From Anaerolineae bacterium (GTDB lineage: Bacteria > Chloroflexota > Anaerolineae > Aggregatilineales > Phototrophicaceae), in assembly GCA_025454525.1 (NCBI GenBank), contig JALOOG010000048.1, positions 1 to 38,435 of the forward strand: a stretch of DNA of 38,435 bases, in the 5' to 3' direction. The position numbers and the translations under genes were made by a program. Under the pieces are notes generated by a model. The model did no database searches. It was not told where the DNA came from and saw nothing but the letters and a program-made list of their open reading frames with translations. Below are positions 23,458 through 31,235 of this stretch, one piece after another (position 1 is the stretch's first letter; each line of letters opens with the position of its first letter).

Positions 23458-23496
23458 TTGAGCAGTAATCGCGCACCCTCTAAGGATAAAACCCTC

Positions 23497-25065
23497 ATGA
23501 GACAAAAACGCTGGACGTTGTTGGCAGTGGTAATCGGAATCGCGTTGTATACCTTATGGGAAGCGACCACTTATGCACAATTGGACGCATGTCCAGGTAT
23601 CGCGGCAAATGTGTTGGTGACGCTGAAAACGGTGTGTCAAGTCACCGGACGGGATCAGATCTGCTATGCTCATCGCGCCGTGATCCCAGAGATCGAACTG
23701 CAAGATCCCTCCGCGCCCGCGCCCGTCTTTGAAAACCCCGGCGATCTGCTCAAGGTGATCGAAACGCGCAACCTACAATTGCAGTCGTTAGATCTGGAGT
23801 CGAAAATTTGGGGCGCGGCCTGGTTACAAGTCCAAGCCAGTATCCCGGATAGCCGTCCAGAAAACGTGACGCTCTTGTTATTAGGGGGCATCGATCTGAA
23901 AAATGAAGATAGTACCATGCAGACTTTCACCTTTAGCAGCGAAGCAGATAGCGCCAGTTGCGGTCAATTACCGAATAGCGGACTGTTGATCCAAACGCCG
24001 GAAGGGGTCGGTGAGATCTCGCTCTTGGTGAATCAAGTCGATATTCGCTTAGGATCTACCGCGTTTATCCAAGTAGAGCGCGATAACGTGTTGAGTGTGA
24101 ATCTATTAGAAGGTGATGCGACGATCACCGCCTTAGGGGAAAGTGTCACCCTCGCGCCCGGTGAGGTCGCCCGCGTCCCGTTGCTTGATCTATTCCCCGA
24201 TCGCCGTCCGACGATTGAGTCGATCAACCCAGATGATTTACGCGCCTTAGGGCCTTTTGTGGCTGTCTTACCCCGCCCGATCCAATTACCCGAAATTGAG
24301 GTGCGTGAGGTGCGCGTAGCGCCCACCCGTCGGATCACTTATGGCGGAGTGGTGACGGATACGCTGACAGCGGGTGAAGCGCATCCTTGGGAGTTTATCG
24401 CACAACGTGGCGATGTGGTGACGATCACCCTAGAGAAAAATGCAGACGACGCGCTTGATCCCTCCCTTGAATTGGTCAATCCCAACAGGGTGATTGTGAT
24501 CCGCAATGAGGATTATCTGCCCGATGGCCGTGCCGGAGTCTTTGACCTCACGTTATCGCAAAATGGCGCGTATACGATCTGGGTGCGCGATGAGCAAGCC
24601 AACCCCGGCGCGTATAAACTTGCCTTATCCGGGCGACGTTTGCCCACGGCCACTTTTACCGCATCGCCGATCATCCCACCGGAAGCGACCTTTACGCCTG
24701 TGATCTTCCCAACCGTTATACTGACGAATACGCCGATCCCCGTGTTTAATTACGTCTTGACCAGCGTGATCGGGGGGAATGCGTTCGCAAATGTGACGGT
24801 TACTAACGCGGGGCCGGATGCCGCACCACCGACTAGCGTTGATCTCAATGTCGATTATGGAGGATCGGTTGGGGTGGTGACGTTTAACGGAGGTGTGCCG
24901 CCCTTACTAGCGGGTGACTCCGTGACGATCACGATCAACGCGCCCCCTCAATCGGGCTTTGGGGCCTACCCGGCAACCGCGATCGTTGATCCCACCAACA
25001 GCGCGGCCGAAACCAATGAAGGGGATAACAGCGGCACTACTCTGATCAATTATCCTGTCCCTTAA
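23497..25065 (+). CDS. Exported FecR-like / PPC / CARDB protein, paralogue 1
   Basis: A 522-residue exported protein with a signal peptide or anchor (about 6-28, ending TTYAQ). A Cys-containing head (ACPGIAANVLVTLKTVC, GRDQICYAH) is followed by a beta-rich region with the FecR-like stretch LLEGDATITALGESVTLAPG (about 205-225). A pre-peptidase C-like domain (about 285-385) contains GDVVTITLEK and LSQNGAYTIWVRD. A Thr/Pro linker (TFTASPIIPPEATFTPV) leads to a CARDB-like Ig domain that closes with ETNEGDNSGTT. It probably sits on the cell surface and senses or adheres; no enzyme motif is seen. ATG 23497 has AAGGA upstream. The next gene is its tandem paralogue. Confidence 0.85.
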   Translation: MRQKRWTLLAVVIGIALYTLWEATTYAQLDACPGIAANVLVTLKTVCQVTGRDQICYAHRAVIPEIELQDPSAPAPVFENPGDLLKVIETRNLQLQSLDLESKIWGAAWLQVQASIPDSRPENVTLLLLGGIDLKNEDSTMQTFTFSSEADSASCGQLPNSGLLIQTPEGVGEISLLVNQVDIRLGSTAFIQVERDNVLSVNLLEGDATITALGESVTLAPGEVARVPLLDLFPDRRPTIESINPDDLRALGPFVAVLPRPIQLPEIEVREVRVAPTRRITYGGVVTDTLTAGEAHPWEFIAQRGDVVTITLEKNADDALDPSLELVNPNRVIVIRNEDYLPDGRAGVFDLTLSQNGAYTIWVRDEQANPGAYKLALSGRRLPTATFTASPIIPPEATFTPVIFPTVILTNTPIPVFNYVLTSVIGGNAFANVTVTNAGPDAAPPTSVDLNVDYGGSVGVVTFNGGVPPLLAGDSVTITINAPPQSGFGAYPATAIVDPTNSAAETNEGDNSGTTLINYPVP

Positions 25066-25071
25066 GCGTCG

Positions 25072-25107
25072 GCTAGGGGATCGAGTCCACCGATTCGATC
25101 CCCTAGC
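25072..25107 (+). terminator. Hairpin between the paralogues
   Basis: GCTAGGGGATCGA (25072-25084) pairs perfectly with TCGATCCCCTAGC (25095-25107). Only a short T-tract follows (CTTTC). Confidence 0.75.
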
Positions 25108-25139
25108 GGCTTTCAACACATCGTTTGAGCGAGATCCCC

Positions 25140-25145
25140 TATAAT
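25140..25145 (+). promoter_or_regulatory. TATAAT -10 box before paralogue 2
   Basis: A consensus -10 box lies 28 bp before ATG 25173, after the hairpin of paralogue 1; I see no good -35 box at the usual spacing. It suggests that paralogue 2 has its own promoter. Confidence 0.4.
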
Positions 25146-25172
25146 GAGGTGATCCTATCAGGAGAGATAACT

Positions 25173-26723
25173 ATGCGTCGTTTTCATTGGATCTGCTTCG
25201 CTATTGCGGTAATAGGGGGCATTGGCATCCATCCACACGCCCAAACACCCATTCCCGCTTGCCCATCGATCGCCGCTGATGCTTTAGTCAACCTGAAGAC
25301 GATCTGCGAGGCTACAGGACGCGATCAAATTTGTTACGGTCATCCCGCCGTGATCCCAGATTTTGCGCCGCTAGATACCGATGCACCTCCGCCCGTGTTT
25401 GAAGTGCCGGGGGATCTGTTACGGGTGATCGAAACCCGTTCACTGCAATTAGAAGCGTTGGATCTCGAAAATGGCTTGTGGGGTGCGGCGTTGATGCGAG
25501 TACAGGCGAATCTCCCGGCCGATAGTCCGGAAAATGTGACGATCTTGATCATGGGCGGAGTCACCTTCGCCAACGAGAGCGACACCCTACAGGCCTTCAC
25601 CTTTAGCGTAGATGACCGAGACGGCGAATCGTGCCAACAGTTGCCTCCGAGTGGATTGCTGATCCAAACGCCGGAGGGGATCGGTGAAATCGCTTTACTG
25701 ATCAATCAAGTCGATATTCGGTTAGGTTCAACCGCCTTTTTACGCGCCGAACGGGATCAAACCCTGCATATCAACCTATTGGAGGGGAGCGCTAGTGTCA
25801 CCGCGCTTGATCAAACCGTGATCATCGCACCCGGTGAGGCCGCACAAATCCCCTTAATTGACCTGTTCCCCGGTGAGCGGCCCGAAGTTGTGCCGATCCG
25901 TGCGGAAGATGTGCGCGCTTTGGGGCCATTTTTGGCTACCTTACCACGTCCGATTCAATTACCTCCTATCGAAACGGCAAACGAGGCGATTCCGGTGCGT
26001 TCGATCGGTTATGGCGCGGTGATCATTGATACGGTGGGTTCAGAGTTAGCGCATCGCTGGCAATTTCAGGCACGCGGAGGCGATGTGATCACCGTCACCC
26101 TCGAAAAAACGGGAGAAGATGCGTTTGATCCCTATCTTGAATTGCGCGGTGCAGACGATACGATCCTGATCGAAAACGACAATTATCTTCCCGACGGACG
26201 GGCCGGGATCTTCAATTACACCTTGCGCCGATCCGGGACGTATACGATTGTCGTGCGTGGTGTAAACGGCACACAAGGCGGATATAAACTCGCGTTAAGT
26301 GGACGGGCCGCAGCCACGATCACGCCGATCGCGTCACACACACTGACCGCAACTTGGACTCCCACACCATTTGCGACAACCGAATCGGGGATTCCGAATT
26401 TGACGATCTCGAATATTGATAGCGATGTTGATGATGATGCTGTCTATGCGGATGTTACTGTTCTGAACAACGGCACGGGGATCGCACCCCCGACGCAGGT
26501 GATCTTGACCGTCTTTTACCCCGGTGGAAACACACAAACCTTTAGCGAGATGATCCCAACCTCTTTAGCCCCCGGCGAGTCGCGGGTGGTACGGATTTAT
26601 GCGCCGTATGGGAGTTATGGGGAATTTCCTGCATCGGCACTCGTTGATCCCGATGAACTCATTGATGAGTCCAATGAGTCCGATAACAGCGTTAACACCA
26701 CGATTGAATATCCTATACCTTAG
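25173..26723 (+). CDS. Exported FecR-like / PPC / CARDB protein, paralogue 2
   Basis: A 516-residue paralogue of the upstream gene, with the same order: signal peptide (about 5-23, ending HAQT), Cys head (ACPSIAADALVNLKTICEAT, GRDQICYGH), FecR-like LLEGSASVTALDQTVIIAPG, PPC-like domain with GDVITVTLEKTGEDAFDPYL, a Thr-rich linker (TLTATWTPTPFATT) and a C-terminal CARDB domain ending ESNESDNSVNTT. AGGAGA precedes ATG 25173; the upstream in-frame ATG at 25125 has no such site. Similarity to paralogue 1 is highest in the head and FecR parts and lowest in the linker and CARDB parts, which points to duplication followed by divergence of the outer domain. Confidence 0.85.
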   Translation: MRRFHWICFAIAVIGGIGIHPHAQTPIPACPSIAADALVNLKTICEATGRDQICYGHPAVIPDFAPLDTDAPPPVFEVPGDLLRVIETRSLQLEALDLENGLWGAALMRVQANLPADSPENVTILIMGGVTFANESDTLQAFTFSVDDRDGESCQQLPPSGLLIQTPEGIGEIALLINQVDIRLGSTAFLRAERDQTLHINLLEGSASVTALDQTVIIAPGEAAQIPLIDLFPGERPEVVPIRAEDVRALGPFLATLPRPIQLPPIETANEAIPVRSIGYGAVIIDTVGSELAHRWQFQARGGDVITVTLEKTGEDAFDPYLELRGADDTILIENDNYLPDGRAGIFNYTLRRSGTYTIVVRGVNGTQGGYKLALSGRAAATITPIASHTLTATWTPTPFATTESGIPNLTISNIDSDVDDDAVYADVTVLNNGTGIAPPTQVILTVFYPGGNTQTFSEMIPTSLAPGESRVVRIYAPYGSYGEFPASALVDPDELIDESNESDNSVNTTIEYPIP

Positions 26724-26729
26724 CTGAAA

Positions 26730-26753
26730 TGAGGGGATCAACCGATCCCCTCA
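26730..26753 (+). terminator. Terminator after paralogue 2
   Basis: TGAGGGGATC (26730-26739) pairs perfectly with GATCCCCTCA (26744-26753) around AACC, right after the stop codon. The following T-content is low. Confidence 0.7.
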
Positions 26754-27010
26754 TCCATTCTTTGGTGATGTCCCGTATACGCGGACTTGTAAGGCCGCCT
26801 GACCTGCTAGGGGTTCAATAGGATGCTGACCCGCCTCCGTTGTAAACGTAAACCACCAATTGCCTCAGATAATGATCGCCAATCCACCCAAAAACAACAC
26901 AACCCTTCCATCGGAAAGATCGGGCCAAAAGCGCCGCCATCTCGATCACCAGACCCGCCTATCGTCATCACGATTCGGCCCAAGTGTATACCACCTTGCG
27001 TTACAGGCCG
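26754..27010. other. Gap with possible decayed minus-strand coding
   Basis: No intact gene is supported. On the minus strand one frame reads GRVVLFLGGLAIII, then a TGA, then GNWWFTFTTEAGQHPIEPLA and so on to a stop at 26751. It looks like the end of a small membrane-anchored protein with one nonsense codon, but it could be chance. Confidence 0.25.
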
Positions 27011-28066
27011 CTATGGATTATCCGTTTCGGCCGCTTGTGCCACATAAAACTCATGATTTTGACGCGCCCCATAGGTATAGGGCAAGAGCAGTAACATCAA
27101 CACCAAGACAAAATTCACCGCTGCAAACGCCACACGCATCGGCGTGCGCTGATGAAAGGTGATCGGTGCGCGATAGATCTGGCCCGGGCCTTCGATCAAA
27201 AACACGATCAAGATCGCATGTAACAAGGTGTGGCCGATCACTTCCACTTTACCGAAAAACAGTGTCGTGGTGAAAAAGACCAACGTCACCACCAAGGCCA
27301 ACGGACGTTGTAAGAGGTTGATGATCAACAAATAGCCAAGGCTAAACTCCACAAATGCCGCGATCGTTAAAAACAGCGTCCCCGGTAGCCCTAAGGTCAA
27401 ATAGGGACGTTCTTCAAGGATCAACAAGCCCCAACCGGGGTAAACCAGTTTCTCTAAAGCCAACCAACACAACGAAAAGCCTAAAGTTGCATACAACGCC
27501 GGGATCGCACTCCCACTCACCCGCGCATTCGGCACACGATATACGATCAAATAGTAAGCAACTCCCAGAAAATGGGCGTAATCTAACATATAGAAGAAGC
27601 CGTATTGCGTCGTGCCGTATCCCCATAACAACGCCGTGCCGAATGCCGCGAACGGGGTGGTTTGTGGGGTCAATAAGAGCAAAACTAAGGCGAATTGCGC
27701 CCACCCAATCACCGGATTAACCACCTGTAGATCTGGCACCATCAGCGAATCCGCTTGCCATGAGAGCAATAGCGTCATGCCCAAGCCTAAGCGTAAGATC
27801 AAGGCACTTTGCGGACGATACTGCTCTAAAAAGCTGTTGATCCGACCATACCATGTCACCGGCTCTAAACGCCGATCGATCAAGACAAGCGAACCGATCA
27901 CGGCACAACTTAGCAAGGTCAACGCGATAAACGCGGGCGTGATCACCTCATTAAACGTGAGCGGTGGGGTTGCAAAGCTAAAATCCGCAAACCATTTGAC
28001 ATGAGCGGACACAGTAGATGTGACGATCACCAATAACGCACAAGTGGCCAAAAACCAACGTTTCAT
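27011..28066 (-). CDS. Polytopic membrane protein, hypothetical
   Basis: A 351-residue protein from ATG 28066 (MKRWFLATCALLVIV); a TTG at 28090 would add eight residues, and GGGGAT lies at a workable distance for the ATG. About nine or ten hydrophobic segments are seen. SAHVKWFADF after the first one is an exported-side motif of the kind found in some copper-handling or DoxX-like proteins. Other marks are WYGRINSFLEQYRPQSALIL, a long middle of membrane helices and VIGHTLLHAILIVFLIEGPG near the end. His residues (VIGHTLLHA) within a helix could bind metal, but this is a guess. The family is not recognised. It lies 63 bp downstream of the cystathionine beta-synthase stop on the same strand. Confidence 0.75.
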   Translation of the reverse strand: MKRWFLATCALLVIVTSTVSAHVKWFADFSFATPPLTFNEVITPAFIALTLLSCAVIGSLVLIDRRLEPVTWYGRINSFLEQYRPQSALILRLGLGMTLLLSWQADSLMVPDLQVVNPVIGWAQFALVLLLLTPQTTPFAAFGTALLWGYGTTQYGFFYMLDYAHFLGVAYYLIVYRVPNARVSGSAIPALYATLGFSLCWLALEKLVYPGWGLLILEERPYLTLGLPGTLFLTIAAFVEFSLGYLLIINLLQRPLALVVTLVFFTTTLFFGKVEVIGHTLLHAILIVFLIEGPGQIYRAPITFHQRTPMRVAFAAVNFVLVLMLLLLPYTYGARQNHEFYVAQAAETDNP

Positions 28067-28129
28067 CCGAAAAACATCCCCTAAAATCAACTTTGACCCT
28101 GATTTTAAGGGATGAACTGGTGAACACGA

Positions 28130-29569
28130 TTAACGATTAGCGAGAAAATCGAGGACATCGATCTGGGTGATGATCCCGATCACTTGGTGATCCGATGCGC
28201 TTTCGGTGACGACCGCAACTTTATTACTGGTGAAGGCACTCATCAATGATTCCACCGGGGTGTTCGGTGTAACGGTTTTCACAGAGCTGTCGATCACTTG
28301 GGCGGCTTCGATCGGCACGTTGGCCGCGTTAGCGTTGGATTGAGTCAACAGGTAATTGAGCAACCCAACTTCGGTGACAATGCCGACCAATTGCCCTTGC
28401 GCGTCTAAAACGGGCAATTGGGATACATCAGCGCTCTTAAGTTTAGCGATCACCGCTCCGACCGGATCATGGGCCCCGGTGGTGACGATCGCATTCCGCG
28501 TTTGTCGACTCATCAGGGTGCTGACTGTTGCGCTCAGGGTGGTATCCTCTAAGAAGCGATTTTCACGCATCCAATTGTCATCAAATACCTTGCTTAGGTA
28601 GCGCGATCCACTGTCAGGTAACAAAACCACCACCATTTGATCCGCACCCAAGTTCCAATCAGAGGCATAACGCACCGCGCCGGCCAAAGCTGCGCCACAC
28701 GATACCCCGCCAAAAATGCCTTCTTCACGCACTAAGCGCCGGGTCATCAACATCGCCTCTTTATCGCTCACGCGCACGATGTCATCGATCACGGTAAAAT
28801 CGTAATTGGACGGGATGAAGTCTTCACCGATGCCTTCGATCTTATAGCTATGCGCTTCGGTCATCTTGCCCGTGTAGAAATAATCGTAGAGGATTGACCC
28901 GATCGGATCGACTCCGACGATCTGGATTTTTGGATTCATCTGTTTGAGGTAACGCGCTACCCCGGTGATCGTGCCGCCTGTCCCCATGCCGGTGATGAAG
29001 ACATCGATCTGGCCGGCGGTTTGTCGCCAAATTTCGGGGCCGGTCGTTTCGACGTGCGCTTGTGGGTTGATCGGGTTGTGATATTGATTGGCCAAGATCG
29101 CGTTAGGGGTCTCTTCGGCGATTTGACGGGCCACACTGTAATAGCTACGGGGATCGTCGGGTTCAACATCGGTGGGTGTCACCACCACGCGAGCGCCATA
29201 CGCCCGTAAAACGCGGATTTTTTCTTCGGATTGTTTGTCTGGTACAACAAACACACATTTGTAACCTTTGAGGATCGCGGCCATGGCAAGGCCGACACCC
29301 GTATTGCCGGAAGTGGCTTCTACCACGGTTCCCCCGGGCTTCAGTTTGCCTTGTTTTTCAGCATCTTCAATGATCGCGAGTCCGATGCGATCTTTGACAC
29401 TCCCGCCGGGGTTCAGATATTCGACCTTCGCGATCATCTGGCACGCGAGTCCGCTCCCTAGGCGATTGAGACGCACAAGAGGGGTATTGCCCATTGCGCC
29501 CAAGATATTGTCGTAAATTTGCGGGGCCGTATCCTCTAAGGACAGCTCCGACTTTTCATAGGCGACCAT
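28130..29569 (-). CDS. cbs: Cystathionine beta-synthase with C-terminal CBS domain pair
   Basis: A 479-residue PLP enzyme of the cysteine synthase/CBS family. GGSVKDRIG carries the PLP lysine (Lys59), TSGNTG (86-91) binds the substrate carboxylate, and GTGGT (196-200) holds the PLP phosphate. The roughly 120 C-terminal residues form two CBS motifs (TRNAIVTTGAHDPVGAVIAK, then IDVLDFLANR at the end), the regulatory module that binds SAM or adenine nucleotides in related enzymes. This architecture fits cystathionine beta-synthase (serine plus homocysteine) better than plain cysteine synthase. GGGAGGAG upstream of ATG 29569 is an excellent ribosome binding site. metK is 5 kb away, so the window carries two methyl-cycle enzymes, but they are not in one operon. 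Confidence 0.9.
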   Translation of the reverse strand: MVAYEKSELSLEDTAPQIYDNILGAMGNTPLVRLNRLGSGLACQMIAKVEYLNPGGSVKDRIGLAIIEDAEKQGKLKPGGTVVEATSGNTGVGLAMAAILKGYKCVFVVPDKQSEEKIRVLRAYGARVVVTPTDVEPDDPRSYYSVARQIAEETPNAILANQYHNPINPQAHVETTGPEIWRQTAGQIDVFITGMGTGGTITGVARYLKQMNPKIQIVGVDPIGSILYDYFYTGKMTEAHSYKIEGIGEDFIPSNYDFTVIDDIVRVSDKEAMLMTRRLVREEGIFGGVSCGAALAGAVRYASDWNLGADQMVVVLLPDSGSRYLSKVFDDNWMRENRFLEDTTLSATVSTLMSRQTRNAIVTTGAHDPVGAVIAKLKSADVSQLPVLDAQGQLVGIVTEVGLLNYLLTQSNANAANVPIEAAQVIDSSVKTVTPNTPVESLMSAFTSNKVAVVTESASDHQVIGIITQIDVLDFLANR

Positions 29570-29788
29570 TAGCCGCTCCTCCCAAAATATTGTAACAACA
29601 GTCTAGACCCAAATAAGGAAATTTTTCTTACAAGAATTGTTGTTCAGTGTACACTAGATAGCGATAAATTGAAACGCAACCGGAGTCAACGCTCCCCATA
29701 ATTTCATCCATGCTTTAGGATCATGCCATGCCATGACAGCAGCGGCAGCGACTAGGTAAAAATTTATTCGGCGACAGCGGCAAGGTCG

Positions 29789-29854
29789 TTAGGTATACTG
29801 TAAGCTTGAGCGAAAACGCCCAAAAGTAAGCTTCAATACGGGTAAGGCGGTCAT
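29789..29854 (-). CDS. Small ORF of cassette C (21 aa)
   Basis: It reads MTALPVLKLTFGRFRSSLQY plus T, with AGGAG nine bases upstream. One frame over, the same DNA reads LLLGVFAQAYSIPNDLAAVA and E then stops at a TAA, which resembles a signal peptide plus a short mature part. The frame-shifted reading aligns with copies A and B, so the annotated frame may not be the ancestral one. Confidence 0.3.
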   Translation of the reverse strand: MTALPVLKLTFGRFRSSLQYT

Positions 29855-29910
29855 CTTGATGCTCCTGACGATGATCTCGGTCGTGTGTAGATCATCGCAC
29901 AAATGGGCGA

Positions 29911-29938
29911 AAAAGTCGTAACATTTGTTACGACTTTT
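29911..29938. promoter_or_regulatory. 28-bp perfect palindrome of cassette C
   Basis: AAAAGTCGTAACA (29911-29923), a 2-nt centre, then its exact complement TGTTACGACTTTT (29926-29938). It could be an operator for a dimeric regulator or a hairpin. Copy B has the same palindrome with one mismatched pair. Confidence 0.75.
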
Positions 29939-30080
29939 CCCGATGTCTTTTGAAGTGCTAACCACCGCCGTCATCACCGACAGGGCGATCCATATCAAAT
30001 TTACGTGTAAAGAGGGATGTTAAACCCCCATTGACTGCCCTAGAATAGCTTGGTTTAGCCTAAACGTAGAGGTGTGTCGG

Positions 30081-31235
30081 ATGTCTCCATTGCATATCGC
30101 GATCAACGCTTGGTTTTGGTCACGCCCTGATACGGGAAGCGGTCAATACGTGATCCAATTGGTACAGGCGCTCCGCTCTGAACGGGATTTAAAGATCACC
30201 TTGATCCTGCCTCAAGCGGTGCAGGATCTACCGGACGGGGTGAACACCGTGATCATCGGATCTCCATTGCGCGGTCATTGGGGAAAATTACTCTTTGAAC
30301 AAGTCCTTGTGCCGTATCATGCGGCGCAGATCGGCGCAGATCTGCTGCATGTCCCCTATTGGGCTACCCCCATGATCACCCCCCTCCCGACGATCACCAC
30401 CATTTTTGACGTGATCACCCGCATTTTTCCGCAATATCGGGCGGGTTGGTTGGCAGAAAGTTATGTGCGGTTGGTGGAGCGTAGCGCGCATCGTTCCGCC
30501 CATATCCTCACCGACTCCCACGCGGCCCGATCGGATATCGCCACCCAGTTACGGATCGATCCGTCTCGGATCACCGTGACTTGGTTGGCAACCACCGGAG
30601 CGTTTTCGCCGACTCCGACCCCAGAGGACGCGATCGTCAAGGCAAAATACCACTTACCAGATCGCTTTGTCTTGTATCTGGGTGGGTTTCAATTCCATAA
30701 AAACCTGCTCACCTTGATCGATGCCTATGCCCCGATCGCCCAAGAAGTTGCGATCCCGTTGATTTTAGCGGGTCGCCTGCCGTCCGCATGGGGATCGGTG
30801 CAGTTTCCCGATTTACCGGGGCGGATCGCGGAGCATGGGCTGGGTGATCAGGTGCGCTTGATCGGACAGGTGTCGGATAGAGACAAAGTGAGCTTGTATC
30901 GTTTGGCCACGCTGTTTGTATTTCCGAGTCTGTATGAGGGATTCGGGTTGCCCCCATTAGAGGCGATGGCCTGTGGTTGTCCGGTGATCGTGGGGGATCG
31001 TTCCTCTGTGCCGGAGATCGTCGGTGAGGCGGGGATCTTGGTGGATGCCCGCGATCCTCAAGCGTTGACCGATGCGATCCGACGCGGGTTGACCGATGCG
31101 ACGCTCCACGCGGATCTTGTGCAACGTGGGATTGATCGGGCGGCTCACTTCTCATGGAAGCAGACCGCCCAAGCGACGCTACGCTGTTATCAGGAAACGT
31201 TAGGGTTGCGGCGTGCCGGAAAGCAACGGTTGTAG
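30081..31235 (+). CDS. GT4-family glycosyltransferase (GT-B fold)
   Basis: A 384-residue retaining glycosyltransferase. The N-terminal half opens IAINAWFWSRPDTGSGQYVI (Gly-rich acceptor loop). The C-terminal half has FVLYLGGFQFHKNLLTLIDA (donor-site start) and FPSLYEGFGLPPLEAMACG, the E-x7-E motif of GT4, followed by CPVIVGDRSSVPEIVGEAG. It transfers a sugar from a nucleotide donor to a lipid-linked or polysaccharide acceptor at the cytoplasmic face. ATG 30081 is preceded by AGAGGTG; a GTG at 30072 is possible. A TTGACT box at 30031 may be its -35. The last 36 bases overlap the convergent LCP gene. Together with the two LCP proteins it suggests cell-wall glycopolymer synthesis. Confidence 0.93.
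   Translation: MSPLHIAINAWFWSRPDTGSGQYVIQLVQALRSERDLKITLILPQAVQDLPDGVNTVIIGSPLRGHWGKLLFEQVLVPYHAAQIGADLLHVPYWATPMITPLPTITTIFDVITRIFPQYRAGWLAESYVRLVERSAHRSAHILTDSHAARSDIATQLRIDPSRITVTWLATTGAFSPTPTPEDAIVKAKYHLPDRFVLYLGGFQFHKNLLTLIDAYAPIAQEVAIPLILAGRLPSAWGSVQFPDLPGRIAEHGLGDQVRLIGQVSDRDKVSLYRLATLFVFPSLYEGFGLPPLEAMACGCPVIVGDRSSVPEIVGEAGILVDARDPQALTDAIRRGLTDATLHADLVQRGIDRAAHFSWKQTAQATLRCYQETLGLRRAGKQRL

Larger units (their letters stand above)
29725..29940 (-). other. Dispersed small-ORF cassette, copy C
   Basis: The minus-strand copy shares with A and B: the palindrome at its 5' end, CGCCCATTTGTGCGATGATC in place of the -10 region, AGGAG before the ORF, and the tail TTGCCGCTGTCGCCGAA followed by a T-run and GCCGCTGC. 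The ORF portion has diverged most. It lies between cystathionine beta-synthase and the GT4 gene and accounts for most of the gap 29570-30080; 29595-29724 shows nothing else I can support. Confidence 0.7.

Noticed and set aside
30709-31155. 148-codon minus-strand frame inside the GT4 gene
   Set aside because: It lies wholly within a well-supported glycosyltransferase and has Arg/Pro/Ser-rich shadow composition.
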